64,000 nt of DNA, from contig MU006218.1 in NCBI GenBank assembly GCA_010093685.1, forward strand, positions 779,766 to 843,765, written 5' to 3'. Source of the DNA: Ophiobolus disseminans. Its lineage: Eukaryota; Ascomycota; Dothideomycetes; Pleosporales; Phaeosphaeriaceae. The notes below the pieces were generated by a model, which saw only the letters and a program-made list of their open reading frames with translations, did not search any database and was not told the DNA's origin. Each line of letters starts with the position of its first letter. The stretch's first letter is position 1. The position numbers were made by a program, and so were the translations under genes. This document shows positions 44,769 to 56,084 of the stretch, piece after piece.

Positions 44769-45905
44769 TGCTGCAAAGCCATGTGAATTTACTGGTGACC
44801 ATCTTGTTCCTCACCACTCAACATCGCGAAGTGCTAGAGAGCGACTTGGAAGTCGACAACCCGTCCTGGGCACAAGAGCAGTATTGGCGTTTAGGCTGCA
44901 TCGGGCAGCTCGAAAGAATCGGACTACTGCCCCTTCAGGAAGGTCTTTCATACCAGCGGCTAGTACAGTGCACTCGCCACATGACGGTGGTTGTACCGGG
45001 AATGCCGTCGTCGCGCTTCTTCGTATCCGACGGCTTAAGAAGATCTCGCTGCTTGGCTAATTGCGCACGCACTTGGCAAAGATAAAGCGGTGGATTGCAG
45101 GACATTGCGGGAAGGTCGGCTTACACCGAGGTGAATGCCAAGTGATGATCATATGGAGGATAATATGCTGCAGCGAGCACTGTTAAGAAAGCAGCGCAAG
45201 CGTGCAAGAGATACTGGGGGTAGAAGGTCCCAAGAAATCCAGGGGCCGGGACGGAGTTCTCCCCGCTCGATGCGTCATTTACATGTCGATCGCTAAACAA
45301 CGGTCATTGTTATCAAGAAGATGTGTTGCAGTGCGTAGTAATGGATCTGAAGCTCGTGTTATTGGACTCGTCGCGGAGATTTTCAGGAAGGAACACATGT
45401 GCAACGGCGAAGCTAAAACATGACCTTTCCCAATTCAGATTAGATGATCCCAGTTTCGACGCACCACCTAATCCAAACCCTGGCAAAATCATCAATCACA
45501 CAACCTTCGATTCACCGACAAAACATCTAGTGAACATGGCTCCCGACAGTGCTTAGGCCAGGGATTGACCTCATCTGAGGATTGCGCTATGCTGCCAGGC
45601 ATGACAACACCTGCAGTTCGCGAACTGCTAAAATTGCAGCTGGTAAGCACGTTGAATGTTACGACTAATATGGCGCCGGAATCAACACGAAGAAGATAGT
45701 TTTAGTGCTATCAACATTAAACCATCAGAGCCTCACAAGATGTAAGCGTCGCAGTATTATGAACCATTCATGTTTTGACTACTAACGACCTATTAACTAC
45801 AGTTCAGCTGGCCTGGCTCCCACAATATGTCCCTTGGACACGATCCGGTTGCTGAACACCTTCGAACGTACGCTATCCATGGCTTTTCTCCGGTCTCGTC
45901 TCCTC
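44769..45905. other. Intergenic, 1.1 kb
   Basis: Promoter side of the choice-of-anchor B gene and the downstream flank of the first F-box-like pseudogene. No gene seen. Confidence 0.55.
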
Positions 45906-47551
45906 CTAGTTCTCGTCGTCATAGGTCTCATCGGCAAAGGAAGATCCATCGTGCATTGTCTCCCAAGCCAATTCTGCGGCCATCTCATATTCAGACACAT
46001 CGTGTTCAGGATCATCGTAGTCAATAGACTCATCGTCCTCTTACTCTTCCTCGTCATCGTCCCCATCTTCGTCCTCGTCTAGATTGTCATATCCTCCGTT
46101 GCGACAGACTTCCTCCACCTCTTGCAACTCTTTGACGGTCCACTCCCGCTCGTTAATATGGGCTCCTAGCCCGTCACAACCACACAGGTGCACAGGGATA
46201 CCAGCCTCATTCAGAGTCTCGATTGAATCTGAGAGGAACAAATGAGCAAGATCTATCTCTACATGCCGTTGAGAAAAGATTTGGAGGTGCTTCTGTTCCT
46301 GTTTGAAGACACCTGAAATGAGGGAAGAGAGGACTTGCGCATAAAGGTGGCTCAGGTGAGCCTTGGGTCACAGAGTGAGATGGAGTGCCTCAAGACTGTC
46401 CAGGAGATAGACCGCAAGGTCAATCTCTGCTTTGTCCAAGTCAACCAGCATCTCAAGCTCAACGTCGACCTCCCGGAGCTTGGCGGAATACGCGAGGCTA
46501 CCGAGCTTTCCTCTACCTCCGTAGAGAGTTTCTGAAAAGAAATCTGGCATTGCGTGAAGCCTGAGCACTATCAAGGACTCTCGGTGTTGATTCAATAAAT
46601 CCCAGATCTTTGGCCAAGCCGAAATTGATACATGTGACTTCGAAGCTTTGGCATAAGCTGCAGAGTTCTGGTGACCAACGTCATGGTAATATTCGAGCTT
46701 TTCGAGAGTTTTGACAGAATCCAGAATCTGAGCCATCGAAGCAGTGGCGACGAAGACATATTGCAAAGCCAGACAAGTGACCATCGAGCTGGACTTTGGA
46801 ACAGGCCACGAGTTCATCGACGTAGTCTCGACCACGCCATCCAGCAATAGAGACTTAAGTGACGGTAGTCTGAAAATCGCCACCAGATCCCGAACACCCA
46901 GACCCCCTCCACAACGAATGGAAACATCTACAAGCTGATTGGAGGTGTTTGAAGACGGGTCCACCGCGGTCGAGGTCGCGTCCTCAAAGACTTGAATCCA
47001 ACCATGGTCCCTTGCGAAGTTCTGACGGTCCGTACCTATGTTGAGATTATCCGTGATGTTTAGAACCTGGACCTTTATCGCCGCGCGGAGAACACGAGTC
47101 GCCAGTGCTCGGCCTTACCGTTGCGATTCCAGCCAGAATATAACACATTGTCATGTGGGTCCAGCGTCAGTGTCTTGACGTGCTTTCCAAGAAGCGGGTT
47201 GATGTTGCCAATCGTTTTCATAGCTCCACCCTTTGGGTCAGAGGCGTGTCTCCCATCAATACACTCGTACAAGCACTCAGTTGCAATCCGATTATGGCGC
47301 TTGTTGACAAGGGAAAGCTGAGCCAATGCGCGATCTCCAAGGTATCCGAAGACTGCGAGAACGAGCTCATCGGGCAAGCCGTCCAGGCAGGCAAGCGGGT
47401 TCTCTAGCGAGACGAAGACCTCCGGGTTCGCGGCGAGCTCGTCGGAATTGTCTGTACATGCACTGAAGAGCTCATGCTCGACTGGATGCGAGGTAGATGA
47501 AGCCGAGGCATCGCACTGTTCCGCCGCGGGAGTGGTATCGATTGAATCCAT
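45906..47551 (-). pseudogene. F-box-like protein pseudogene 1
   Basis: Minus strand. The F-box is intact (LDGLPDELVLAVFGYLGD, then LAQLSLVNKRHNRIATECLY). The frame shifts by one base near 47085 (after WRLVFSA; coding resumes at AIKVQVLNITDNLNIG), and two in-frame stops follow: TGA at 46368-46370 after EALHLTL, and TAA near 46041 in the acidic tail. Coding-like sequence resumes after both, up to TAG at 45906-45908. The original protein would be near 540 aa with a very acidic C-terminus. F-box proteins link substrates to SCF ubiquitin ligases; this one is unlikely to work. The ATG at 47633-47635 is an alternative upstream start. Confidence 0.7.
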
Positions 47552-48042
47552 GCTCGCAAGTGGTAGAGGTTGAGTCAATAGGCAAGTGTTGCAGGTGAGG
47601 CGAGGCTGAGGTGTTGTGGAGAGAGAAAAGGGCAAGTGCGGTAGCGCGACGTGCGCACGGACATAGCAAACACGCGCCGATTTGTGTGCGTCATTCGGCT
47701 ATCTGCTCCGCATATAGCGACATAGCGGAGTGAAAGGGAAGTCGAATAACAGAGCACGTTTTGCACATATGTTTCGCATGCGCAAAAGTTAACATATGGT
47801 TGGTTTATCAAGAATCCACCCTGAACTAAACAATCGCGACTCTAAGGACATCTTGAATATACTGCTCAAGTACATCTAAAGTTTAGCGACTAAGCTTATA
47901 TAGGCCCTACCTACAGAACACGCGAATTATCTTCTCAAAGAGGGCGTTCGGACGATGACGATGATCCGATTACATTTAGACTACACCTGGGCACTGTTTC
48001 CTCCCCGCAGTCCCGCATGCCGTGAAATCGCTCAGGTTCTTC
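47552..48042. other. Spacer between F-box-like pseudogenes 1 and 2
   Basis: No gene supported; promoter side of pseudogene 1 and 3' flank of pseudogene 2. Confidence 0.55.
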
Positions 48043-49038
48043 TCAGCTCCGCTGAACATGTTGACCGCCTCGTGTTGGCCTCTGAATGAGCTCATAGTAC
48101 AACTCAGGATGAGCTGCTACAGCGGTAGGGAATTCCTCTGAGGTATCGAGGCTGACTTCTATTCCTTCGCCTGTTTCAACGCGGATGGATTGGTTGGCAT
48201 TATCAACAGTGGTTCCCCAGTTATGGCCATAAACTGTGGTCGTCGACGGGGTATCAACATCGCCATCAAATCGGCGTGATTAGAACGATCCATGTCCATG
48301 TCAATGTTCATGTCCTCGCCCTGAATTTCTGAATCACTTTCTGAATTACTCTCTAATTCGACAAGTAGACTCCAACTGCCGAATATGATATACCACTGTC
48401 AGAAGACACGTCGCTCGAGCTTGCTGGTGGTCATTCCCCTCCATGATACGCAACTCCTCGAGTGACATGTCCTCCATATCAGCGCAGGAGCTGCCAAGGC
48501 TTACTGTTACATGAACTCCAGCGGCGCTAAGCGACTTGAGGGCGCTCGAAAGACGAAGCTGACTATAGGGCGAGCGCTTCTGCATCGACCAGGCGAATTC
48601 CGGGTGGGAGTCAGATACCAAGACTTCTTTGAGCGATTCTATGGCTGCGGCGCAGTATCCGGGCTTGATGGCATGCACGTCTGGGTCGATCCACGTGACG
48701 AAACGTGCTAGATTTGCAGGTAAGTAAACGGTCAAGGTGTCGTTGTCGAAGCTCAAGTTGGTGATGGTGTGGAAAGCAATGTCGAGGTCGCGGAGCTGGT
48801 GGCAAACGCGAAGGCTACCTAGTGTCGTCGGTCCTGATCCAACATGAGTCTCGAAATCCGGCTTGTTTTCCTCCCAGCATATTGAGTAATTATAGGTCTC
48901 GGAGTGAATGGTTTTGCACTCGTACCGTGTCGCCCAATATGGACCAGGAGAAATACGTTGTGCTGCGAACTCTGGACAGAAGTAGCGGAGGCTTATGTGC
49001 GAGTAATGAAAGATCCCAGCCTTACCTAGAGCACACAC
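48043..49038 (-). pseudogene. F-box-like pseudogene 2 (C-terminal part only)
   Basis: Minus strand, continuous coding-like frame from 49038 to 48346, then further coding-like sequence in other frames (SESDSEIQGED; VYGHNWGTTVDNANQSIRVE; YYELIQRPTRGG) down to TGA 48043-48045. The block NLSFDNDTLTVYLPANLARF, CAAAIESLKEVL and QLRLSSALKSLSAAGV aligns by eye with pseudogene 3 (SLSFSNDDLSATLPPSL, CAAAIASLHKVL, QLRLSGALQVLIQAGI). The F-box half is missing, so it is a truncated paralogue. At least two frame changes are needed in the tail. Confidence 0.65.
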
Positions 49039-49571
49039 GCGTCGTCTTCTCTAGGCCTCAGGTAGAGCAACTCGCTAGTCGCACGTGACAGCTTCGTGAT
49101 ATAGCGCCAGTCCTGTTCGATTTGGCCAGTGTTGTTGAATCAAGCGGGGACGTTGTCGCATATAAGTAGGCAATCTTGTAATAGCACACTGAACTGCACT
49201 AGAACTGATTCTCAACAGCACGATCGACACCTGAAGCACCCTCAAATACAGTTATTCACACCTGCCAAAAAAGGTGTATGATTGCATTACTACTCTCACG
49301 CTCGTTCATTACCGTCCAATCTTAATCTACAAGCAACTCTCATATGTAGAGGCGCTCCATGTGTCGTGTCGTACACCGCTATGCCATGTCCATTGATCAT
49401 GTAAACCTTTTCGCTGAATGTCTGAGCAAATTATCCGGCACGGATTCATCGCGGCCTTTGTCGATCCTTAGTGCTCTATGTACCACCATCCATGTCAACA
49501 CCCACGTTCAGATCATATTTCTCGTCCTATTCTTAATTATCATCTTCTTCTCTCTATTCGTCCTCGCTGTC
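49039..49571. other. Spacer between F-box-like pseudogenes 2 and 3
   Basis: No gene supported. The missing N-terminal half of pseudogene 2 is not recognisable here. Confidence 0.5.
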
Positions 49572-51029
49572 CTATCCAAAGAGAGTGTCCGAATCTGAGC
49601 TATCATCATGCGCTGCCTCCCATGCAAGCAGAGTGTCCATTGTCCACGTCTCGGGACCCTCGATTGTGTCTGGAGGATCCACGGCACATATGATGCCGGC
49701 TTGTATAAGAACCTGCAAAGCCCCTGATAGTCGAAGCTGCCGAGATGAAGGAGTGCCTTTCGGCATGCACATATCAAAATCCGACCCACGGGTCAGCACT
49801 TTGTGAAGTGATGCGATAGCTGCGGCACAGTGCTCCTGTGGAATATCGTCGACATACACATGGGTGCAAAAGGCTGTCAAGCTTGGTGGTAGTGTTGCTG
49901 ATAGGTCGTCGTTGCTAAAGCTCAGACTGATGATGGCATCAAGGGGAACCACGAGTGTACGGAGACTGTCGAAGTCTTGAAGGCTTCCCAAGATATTCGG
50001 TAGACGATCAGACGGAGCTGTAACAGTGTAGTCGTAGTAGACACGTTCAAAATCTCCCAACGAGAGTGAATGTAAGGACTGTCTATGTGTCCGCAACGCC
50101 TCGCCGGCAGTTCTTCACGAATATTGCCGTCTGTAAGGTGTAGGCTCGTCTTGGCTACCTCGAGACACTGAATGCAAGTAGTAGAAGACCTGTAGTTTCT
50201 TGATGCTGCGTGTAACAAGCACAAGGGTGGAGCTATCCAGGGAGCAGTTCTCAAGCGCGAGATCCTAATATTAGAGCTCGACTCTGGGACCGACCAATGT
50301 TTTGGTTGCACTGCTTGGGTCATATTGCTCAACTTCAATCGCCTTAGCGATGGAATACGGAAGAGCGACTGTAATGCGTCAATAGAGCCGCCATGAACGA
50401 GTACGTGCAAACAATCCAGATGTGTGAAAAGGTTCGAACGACTTCCAGGTTCGGTGGATGTTGCGTTTGCAAATAGTTCCAGCCATCCAAGCTTTTGAGA
50501 CAGCTCCTGGCCACTGAGATTTCGGAACCGTTTCTCGATGATTGTCAACACCCGAACATTGACTGAATTTTGCGTTGCGAGCACGATATCCATGTGTCGC
50601 TGTTCTTCAAGAGCCACCATTATCTGCTGACTGAACGACTCCATACGCAGCAGTTGAAACAATAGCTCAAGCCTTCGGACGTTTTTCGCAAGGTCGGAGT
50701 AGTTCGCGACACTGCGTAATGTGGCATGTTGGGTACCACTGATGCTCTCGTAAAGATTCGCATTTGCAAGTCTTCTGAATTGTTTGCTAGTCGCACTCAA
50801 TGCTGCTAGCGCTTTTGTGCCTATCGAGCCGATGGAGAATGTTGGCCAACAGCTCTTCTGGCAGTCCGCTGAGATATGCTTGCGCAGTACGTGGTACCAT
50901 GTAGATCTCAAGGTCGGTGGCGGGCTGTTCAGACAGTATGTCCTGACTGAAGTCGGCGATGGTTGGTACGGTTTGGAGACACTTCGCTGTATCGGGATCC
51001 GTCCTTGAGGACGAGGCCTGGCGCTTCAT
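49572..51029 (-). pseudogene. F-box-like protein pseudogene 3
   Basis: Minus strand; start ATG 51027-51029 with a TACCTAGGTACC sequence directly upstream. The F-box (YLSGLPEELLANILHRLDR) is followed by a one-base frameshift near 50815 (coding resumes at TKALAALSATSKQFRRLANA). A second shift lies near 50260, and a TGA interrupts near 50113 (after YRRQYS; resumes RTAGEALRTHRQS). The rest reads cleanly to TGA at 49572. It is the best-preserved member of the three and shows the full layout: F-box, helical/LRR-like middle, and a conserved C-terminal block shared with pseudogene 2. Confidence 0.72.
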
Positions 51030-51360
51030 GGTACCTAGGTAAGCTGGATTTTGGGGGTCGTTTTGCTGTTCAACTCGTGACTGACAAGCAAAGGTTGATG
51101 CTGATGACTGGTAGGTGACTGTGAGGACAAGAAAGTTAGTTGGAGGTTATGCGGACCCTGAACGCGTCGTAATATGACGAAGCTAGCTGCATGGCGCACG
51201 TGATGAACAGTCATCTTCCAGGTGCTCGATCATCAAACGCAGCGGCAACACCGTCGCGCACATGTTACCAGAACCATAGTTTACAATTGGTGCATTAAAG
51301 TGAACATCTTATCAGCACCACGACCGACAATTAAAACATCCTTAGACACAGTCGACCACA
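51030..51360. other. Short spacer before CFT1 3' end
   Basis: Contains TACCTAGGTA at 51032-51041 and the 3' flank of CFT1. No gene. Confidence 0.6.
51032..51041. repeat. TACCTAGGTA palindrome, copy 4
   Basis: Exact palindrome immediately upstream of the start codon of F-box-like pseudogene 3, in the same position relative to the ATG as copy 1 has to its gene. Confidence 0.7.
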
Positions 51361-54300
51361 TCACTGCCCTCTCTTTCCAAACAAACCCCACCCACCCAGA
51401 ACCTCTGTCTCGCCCCAGAGAACCCACTCGTCACCACCCCACTTACTCAATCCCTCGCGCCTCCTCTGCTCCCCCAATTCACTCCATCGCATAAGCAATG
51501 TGCCATCCAACATCCCTCTCTGCCCCGTACCTGCATCCCACCCGCCATCCAAGCCGTCTCCCGCTCTGAAAGCACGGCTGTTCAAGCCGCATGCGCTGTC
51601 CAGGAACTGCTGGAGATGCGTTGTCAAGCCGCTCAGCCGCCTATAGCTGGATTCGCTCAAGGGTGTGATGAGTGCGAGGGTGCCAGATTGGGATGTACAT
51701 AGAACTTGGTGTAATGGGGCTGTGGAGTCATGTGACGCGAAAGAGTTCGACGCGCCAAATTCGGATGCGACGGGCATGCGAAGCGAGGATTGGAGGAGAT
51801 GCATTGTTGAAGGGAAGTGACCGGTGTGGAAGGTTGACTTGTGAAGGAGTCGTGTTCCGGAGAGGGATTTAGGGTCTGTGGTGGCATGTTAGTATGATGG
51901 TGGGAGGAATGAGGTGACAGGGAGGCGTACGCTCTGGGTCAAATTGCATGACTTGGAGGTTCATGTCTGCGTCCGCGACGACGATGTGGAGTTGTTGGTC
52001 GAAAGGGAGGAAGTCTGCAGTGATGCATTCGAGGTGGTGTTTACTACGGCCGAAGAGGACCATCTTATAAGGCTCTTCCTGTGAAAGCTGTTAGTACTAG
52101 GTCACCATCCGGTAGAAGAATGACTTACTGTGTATCCGGTAAACCATACGCCCTTGTAAGCATCACCCATCAGCAGCATACCAGTATTTGGAAGCGACTT
52201 CAGCGTTGTGACATAACATTGCATATCCATGAACGCAACAGGCAGCAAGGTACCGTCCTCTTTCAGACCTCGCACCATGCTCTTTTGTCCTTGCGCCATG
52301 ATCAGGAAGCCTTGTGTGCCAAGCTCTGAGATCGCAGACACGGCACCCTTCACCTCGTCCTTAACAATGAGCTTGAGACGTTTGTTGGTCTCAGGTTGGT
52401 CGGGTTCCGGTACGACGGTGATGACCTCGAAAATGCGGATGTTGCCCTTCGTTGCAAGATCTTCGCCTTGCACTATAGATGTGCCCACAGCGATGAGATC
52501 TTTCCGTTGGTTGCTGTTCTCCGAGACCTCGAGTTTCAATGTTTTGATGCAAAGTATCACTTCTTGTGGTTCAAGAATATGGGTATCTACAACCGTCCAC
52601 GTCTTTTCGTCTATTACTTTAATGACGCCTTTTTCGACGTGGGGTTTGAAGGATGTGTCTTCCTTGGGCAGTTCATAGTGGAAGGTTTCATCTGAGTTGA
52701 GAGTGTACTCTTCCGGTTGGCCCGTACCAACGATGTACATCCCACTGGGATGGTAAGCTAGAGAATGAACTTCCGATTCTAATGGCATGCGTCGTGCGGC
52801 CCAGCCAAGATGCCCATAGTGTGTATTTGGTGGTAGCTGTGATATGCGAAGAGTGTCGGTGCTATCGAGGTAAGCAAAACCCCGCTGGCATGATGATGTG
52901 TGGAAGCGTGTCAATCCCTTGATAGGCTTTCCACTCAAGCCAATGACTCGTGGTGCACTTGACGATTCTTTGAGGATGAAGGCCGGTGACGAGCCTCGTT
53001 GAATAACTGTACTGTAACCATTGATGTTGTCCAAGGCAAGGAGGGTGCTTTCGAACCCAACGTCTTCAGATCCAGCGTCCTCGGTGTAGCGTGGAACATG
53101 TTGTTGTGATAGCTTTATCCATCGTAGGTTTTTCGTCCATAGATCTGATGAAGATCGAGGGGGGGAGTGGAAGGCTTTGTAGATGACGAGGTCATCGTTA
53201 GAGGTGCGTACCTAGAAAGGATTAAACACAAAGACACAGAGGGCAAAGGGAGGAGGCTTACGATCAAATGTGGTGACTTTGAGGCAGCGTCACCAAGATC
53301 GGCAGCCAGAATCTCAGTGATGGTTGCTTTCGCGGCGCCTCGCCTAGGGGCGTAGTCTATCGTCAAAAACGGCGGTAAGAATGCTAAAGCTTCAGCTACG
53401 TAGCTAGGTTTCTCGAGTTGAGACGTAGCGAAGATGTGTAGACCTCCCTCGGGCGTCAGTAAAAATGCAAAAACCTCTGTGAACGTTGTCGACGTGAACA
53501 GGCTTGCGGACAGCCACTGAGTCGAGGAAAGTCCGCTTGCTTCGACATCTTCGACCTCACCATCTCCAGTGGCCTTGTAGATCTTGACACTCGAGTCTTC
53601 TCGTTGTATCAGAAGGTATGGGTCAGCAAAGCTTGCGTTGATGATGTTGAGCTCGTCGCCCGTTTCTTCATCCTCCATGGATATGATCTGTTCCATGCCA
53701 AGTTCTAGATCTAATTAACGGGTGGTTCCAACTGGGATCTGTAAGCTCACCTGAGTCGTATGTTCGAACTTCACTCCGCAAGACTTGCACCACCTTTGTA
53801 CCACGAGCCAATACGCCAACGCTCAGTGTCAACCCTTCTTCTCGCTCGAAGTCGCCTTTGTCTGTCTCGGACAATTCGCTGCCTTTGACTTCATAGACAA
53901 CGGTACTCTCGCTGCCGTCATCGGCGGTCTTGGAGACGACTAAATATTGATCGTAGTCTACATCAGAAGAAGAATTGGCTTCGGCATCTTGTCCGAATTC
54001 CGCGACAACACCTGCTGGAGCTTGTTTTCTTGCGTGAACTGCCCATACACCCTTCGCCGATTCGAGCTTTGTCTGCGACAAAATGGTGGGGTGTAGTTCT
54101 CGATTTAGAGATGTAATTGCGCCCGCCGCTCCACGCCCAGTCGAGAGCATAATGTCGCCTCGAGTAAGAGAATCGGTATCCTTCCCAGGGTGGAGGACAG
54201 TGTCTCGTATGGGCGCTATGCTTGGTAGGATATCGTGTATCCTAAATGTGTAGGAGCCGGGAGCGGTGGGCTCTGATGCGGCGGCAGTAACTTTCTTGAC

Positions 54301-55740
54301 AGCTGGCGCAGTATCATTGTAGAGATCGTCATCCAAATCATCCATGTCCTCTTCGTCTTCCTCGTCAGACATGTCTTCTTCCTCTCCGCCGACTGTGGAC
54401 TGTTTCCGTTGGAGCTGCTTGGTTGTGCTGGTCCATCCCATCAGAGCCGACTCTCCGTCTTCACTTCCAATGAAGAGCCGCCCACGTCCCAGATTACTCG
54501 AGCATGAAGCGCGAGATTTGAGAATCGAACCGCCGTGCTCAGCGTCTACTTTCTGAATCGTCATGGCGGTCACATTACGGCCGTCCAGACTGAAAGTCAG
54601 AACAAGTATCCTTCCATCGTTGAGAACAAGCAGGACATCCCCAGTATCTTGAGACATCAGCTCAACAGCGCAGCCCTCCAAGTGTAGTGCGAGATCCGAT
54701 TGGTCGTGGAGGGAGAACGAAGTGCAGGCTTTGGCAGACTCGTTGACAGCGATGCCGTTCGTCTTGCCCGCTTGGTCGACGTGTATGATCTCGTTGTTCC
54801 CCACCAGTAGAGCTCCCCCAACTGGATGCGGTAGTGGCACCACCCGTGATATGTCATACGGTAGCCCCGACACTGACAGCAGCTTTGTCGATGCCTTTTC
54901 GTCGAGATTGAGCGTGAAGACATTGTAGGTGAGGATGTCTTTTCGGTGGGCGAGTAGTGACGGGGCGGTGGCTTGTGAGGCTGCAACCACGCCAAATGTG
55001 GGCTCGCGGTATTCGTGTAGGAAGGCAAGGTGGACAGGGTGGGTGAGGAGAGGGTCGAGGTTCGTCAGGCGCAGCACAAAGGAGGACGAGTATGGGGTCT
55101 TATGCGCAAGTTCGCCGGTCTTGCCCTCTTGCTGCCCCTCGAGGTCCGAGTCGTACTCGTCCTCGGCCAGATCACGCTGGCGGAAGGGCAGGATGGCGAG
55201 GTTGTGTAGGCCGAACTTTAGGGCGGCGCATCTGTTGGTGGGGTCTGCCGTCAGGAAGTTGTACGTGTCTTTCAGCTCAGCATCCCACGGGGCAAGACCG
55301 GGCAAGTCTGGGTTCTCATAGTAGTGTATTGATATTGTATGGAGGTTGTACGTGTCGGGGTCCCACTCCACCAGACTCAGCTTTGCATCCCGAAAAGCCA
55401 CCAGCAGCGCCTCCCCCCGTGACTTTGTGTTGAGCGCCTTTATGCGCGCAAGCGATATGACGGTGCCAGCCAGCGGGAACTCGCCTACCAGGACCAGCTT
55501 CGCCGTGTTCTCGGTGCGCTGCAAGGGCACGTCTGCGGCCTCTGTGTCGAGGTTTGCCGTCGCATTGTCGGCGTCGTTCCCCGCGCCCGAGGCGACGTCC
55601 GTGATGGTCGACTTGAGCTCGAAGATCTGCAGCAGCGAGTTCTTTGCGACTATCAGGTTGTTGGCGCGCGACGAGAGGAAGGGGAGATTGATGGCATGGC
55701 TGACGGCCGTGGGCGGTACAATCTCGGTGTAGACCTGCAT
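51361..55740 (-). CDS. CFT1: CPSF160/Cft1, cleavage and polyadenylation factor subunit, 1394 aa
   Basis: Largest subunit of the nuclear cleavage and polyadenylation factor, a WD-type propeller scaffold for mRNA 3'-end processing. Five exons on the minus strand: 55740-53751, 53710-53262, 53211-52129, 52078-51931 and 51875-51361; all junctions keep frame. Marks: MQVYTEIVPPTAVSHAI at the N-terminus; LARIKALNTKSRGEALLVAF and KLSLVEWDPDTYNLHTIS of propeller 1; an acidic insert (DEEDEEDMDDLDDDLYND) near residue 480; and the CPSF-A C-terminal region with RGFAYLDSTDTLRISQLPP, LDNINGYSTVI and QFDPEHPKS. Length matches fungal Cft1. It is intact although its neighbours on both sides are decayed. Confidence 0.95.
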
Positions 55741-56084
55741 GGTGATAGTAGTATGTTCACAACATGTCCCGATTGTCACGGTCTTGGCGGGCTGAAGCGT
55801 GATTGAGGGAACAAGGCTGCGATAATCTTTTGGTGTTGGACGCGTTCAAAGAGGCGCATATGCGCCGAGCGCCCTAGCGTGATGGAGCTTGGGCACGCTA
55901 GTGCTAGTCGATCCCCGCCCGGCACGCCAATGCGAGGACGTCATCCTGCACCATCAACAAACAGGCAGTCGCTCGAGACCGGGACCTTCCACATCCATCA
56001 CGTCGTGGCATTAGAGGTGTTGATATCCCCGAATCCATCATAGACCACGCTGACTGACTTTCTCAAAGACACCTCACCACCAAG
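55741..56084. promoter_or_regulatory. Divergent promoter, CFT1 and LMBD1-type transporter
   Basis: 344 bp separates the start codons of two oppositely oriented intact genes, so both promoters lie here. No TATA box is obvious, as expected for housekeeping genes. Confidence 0.6.
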
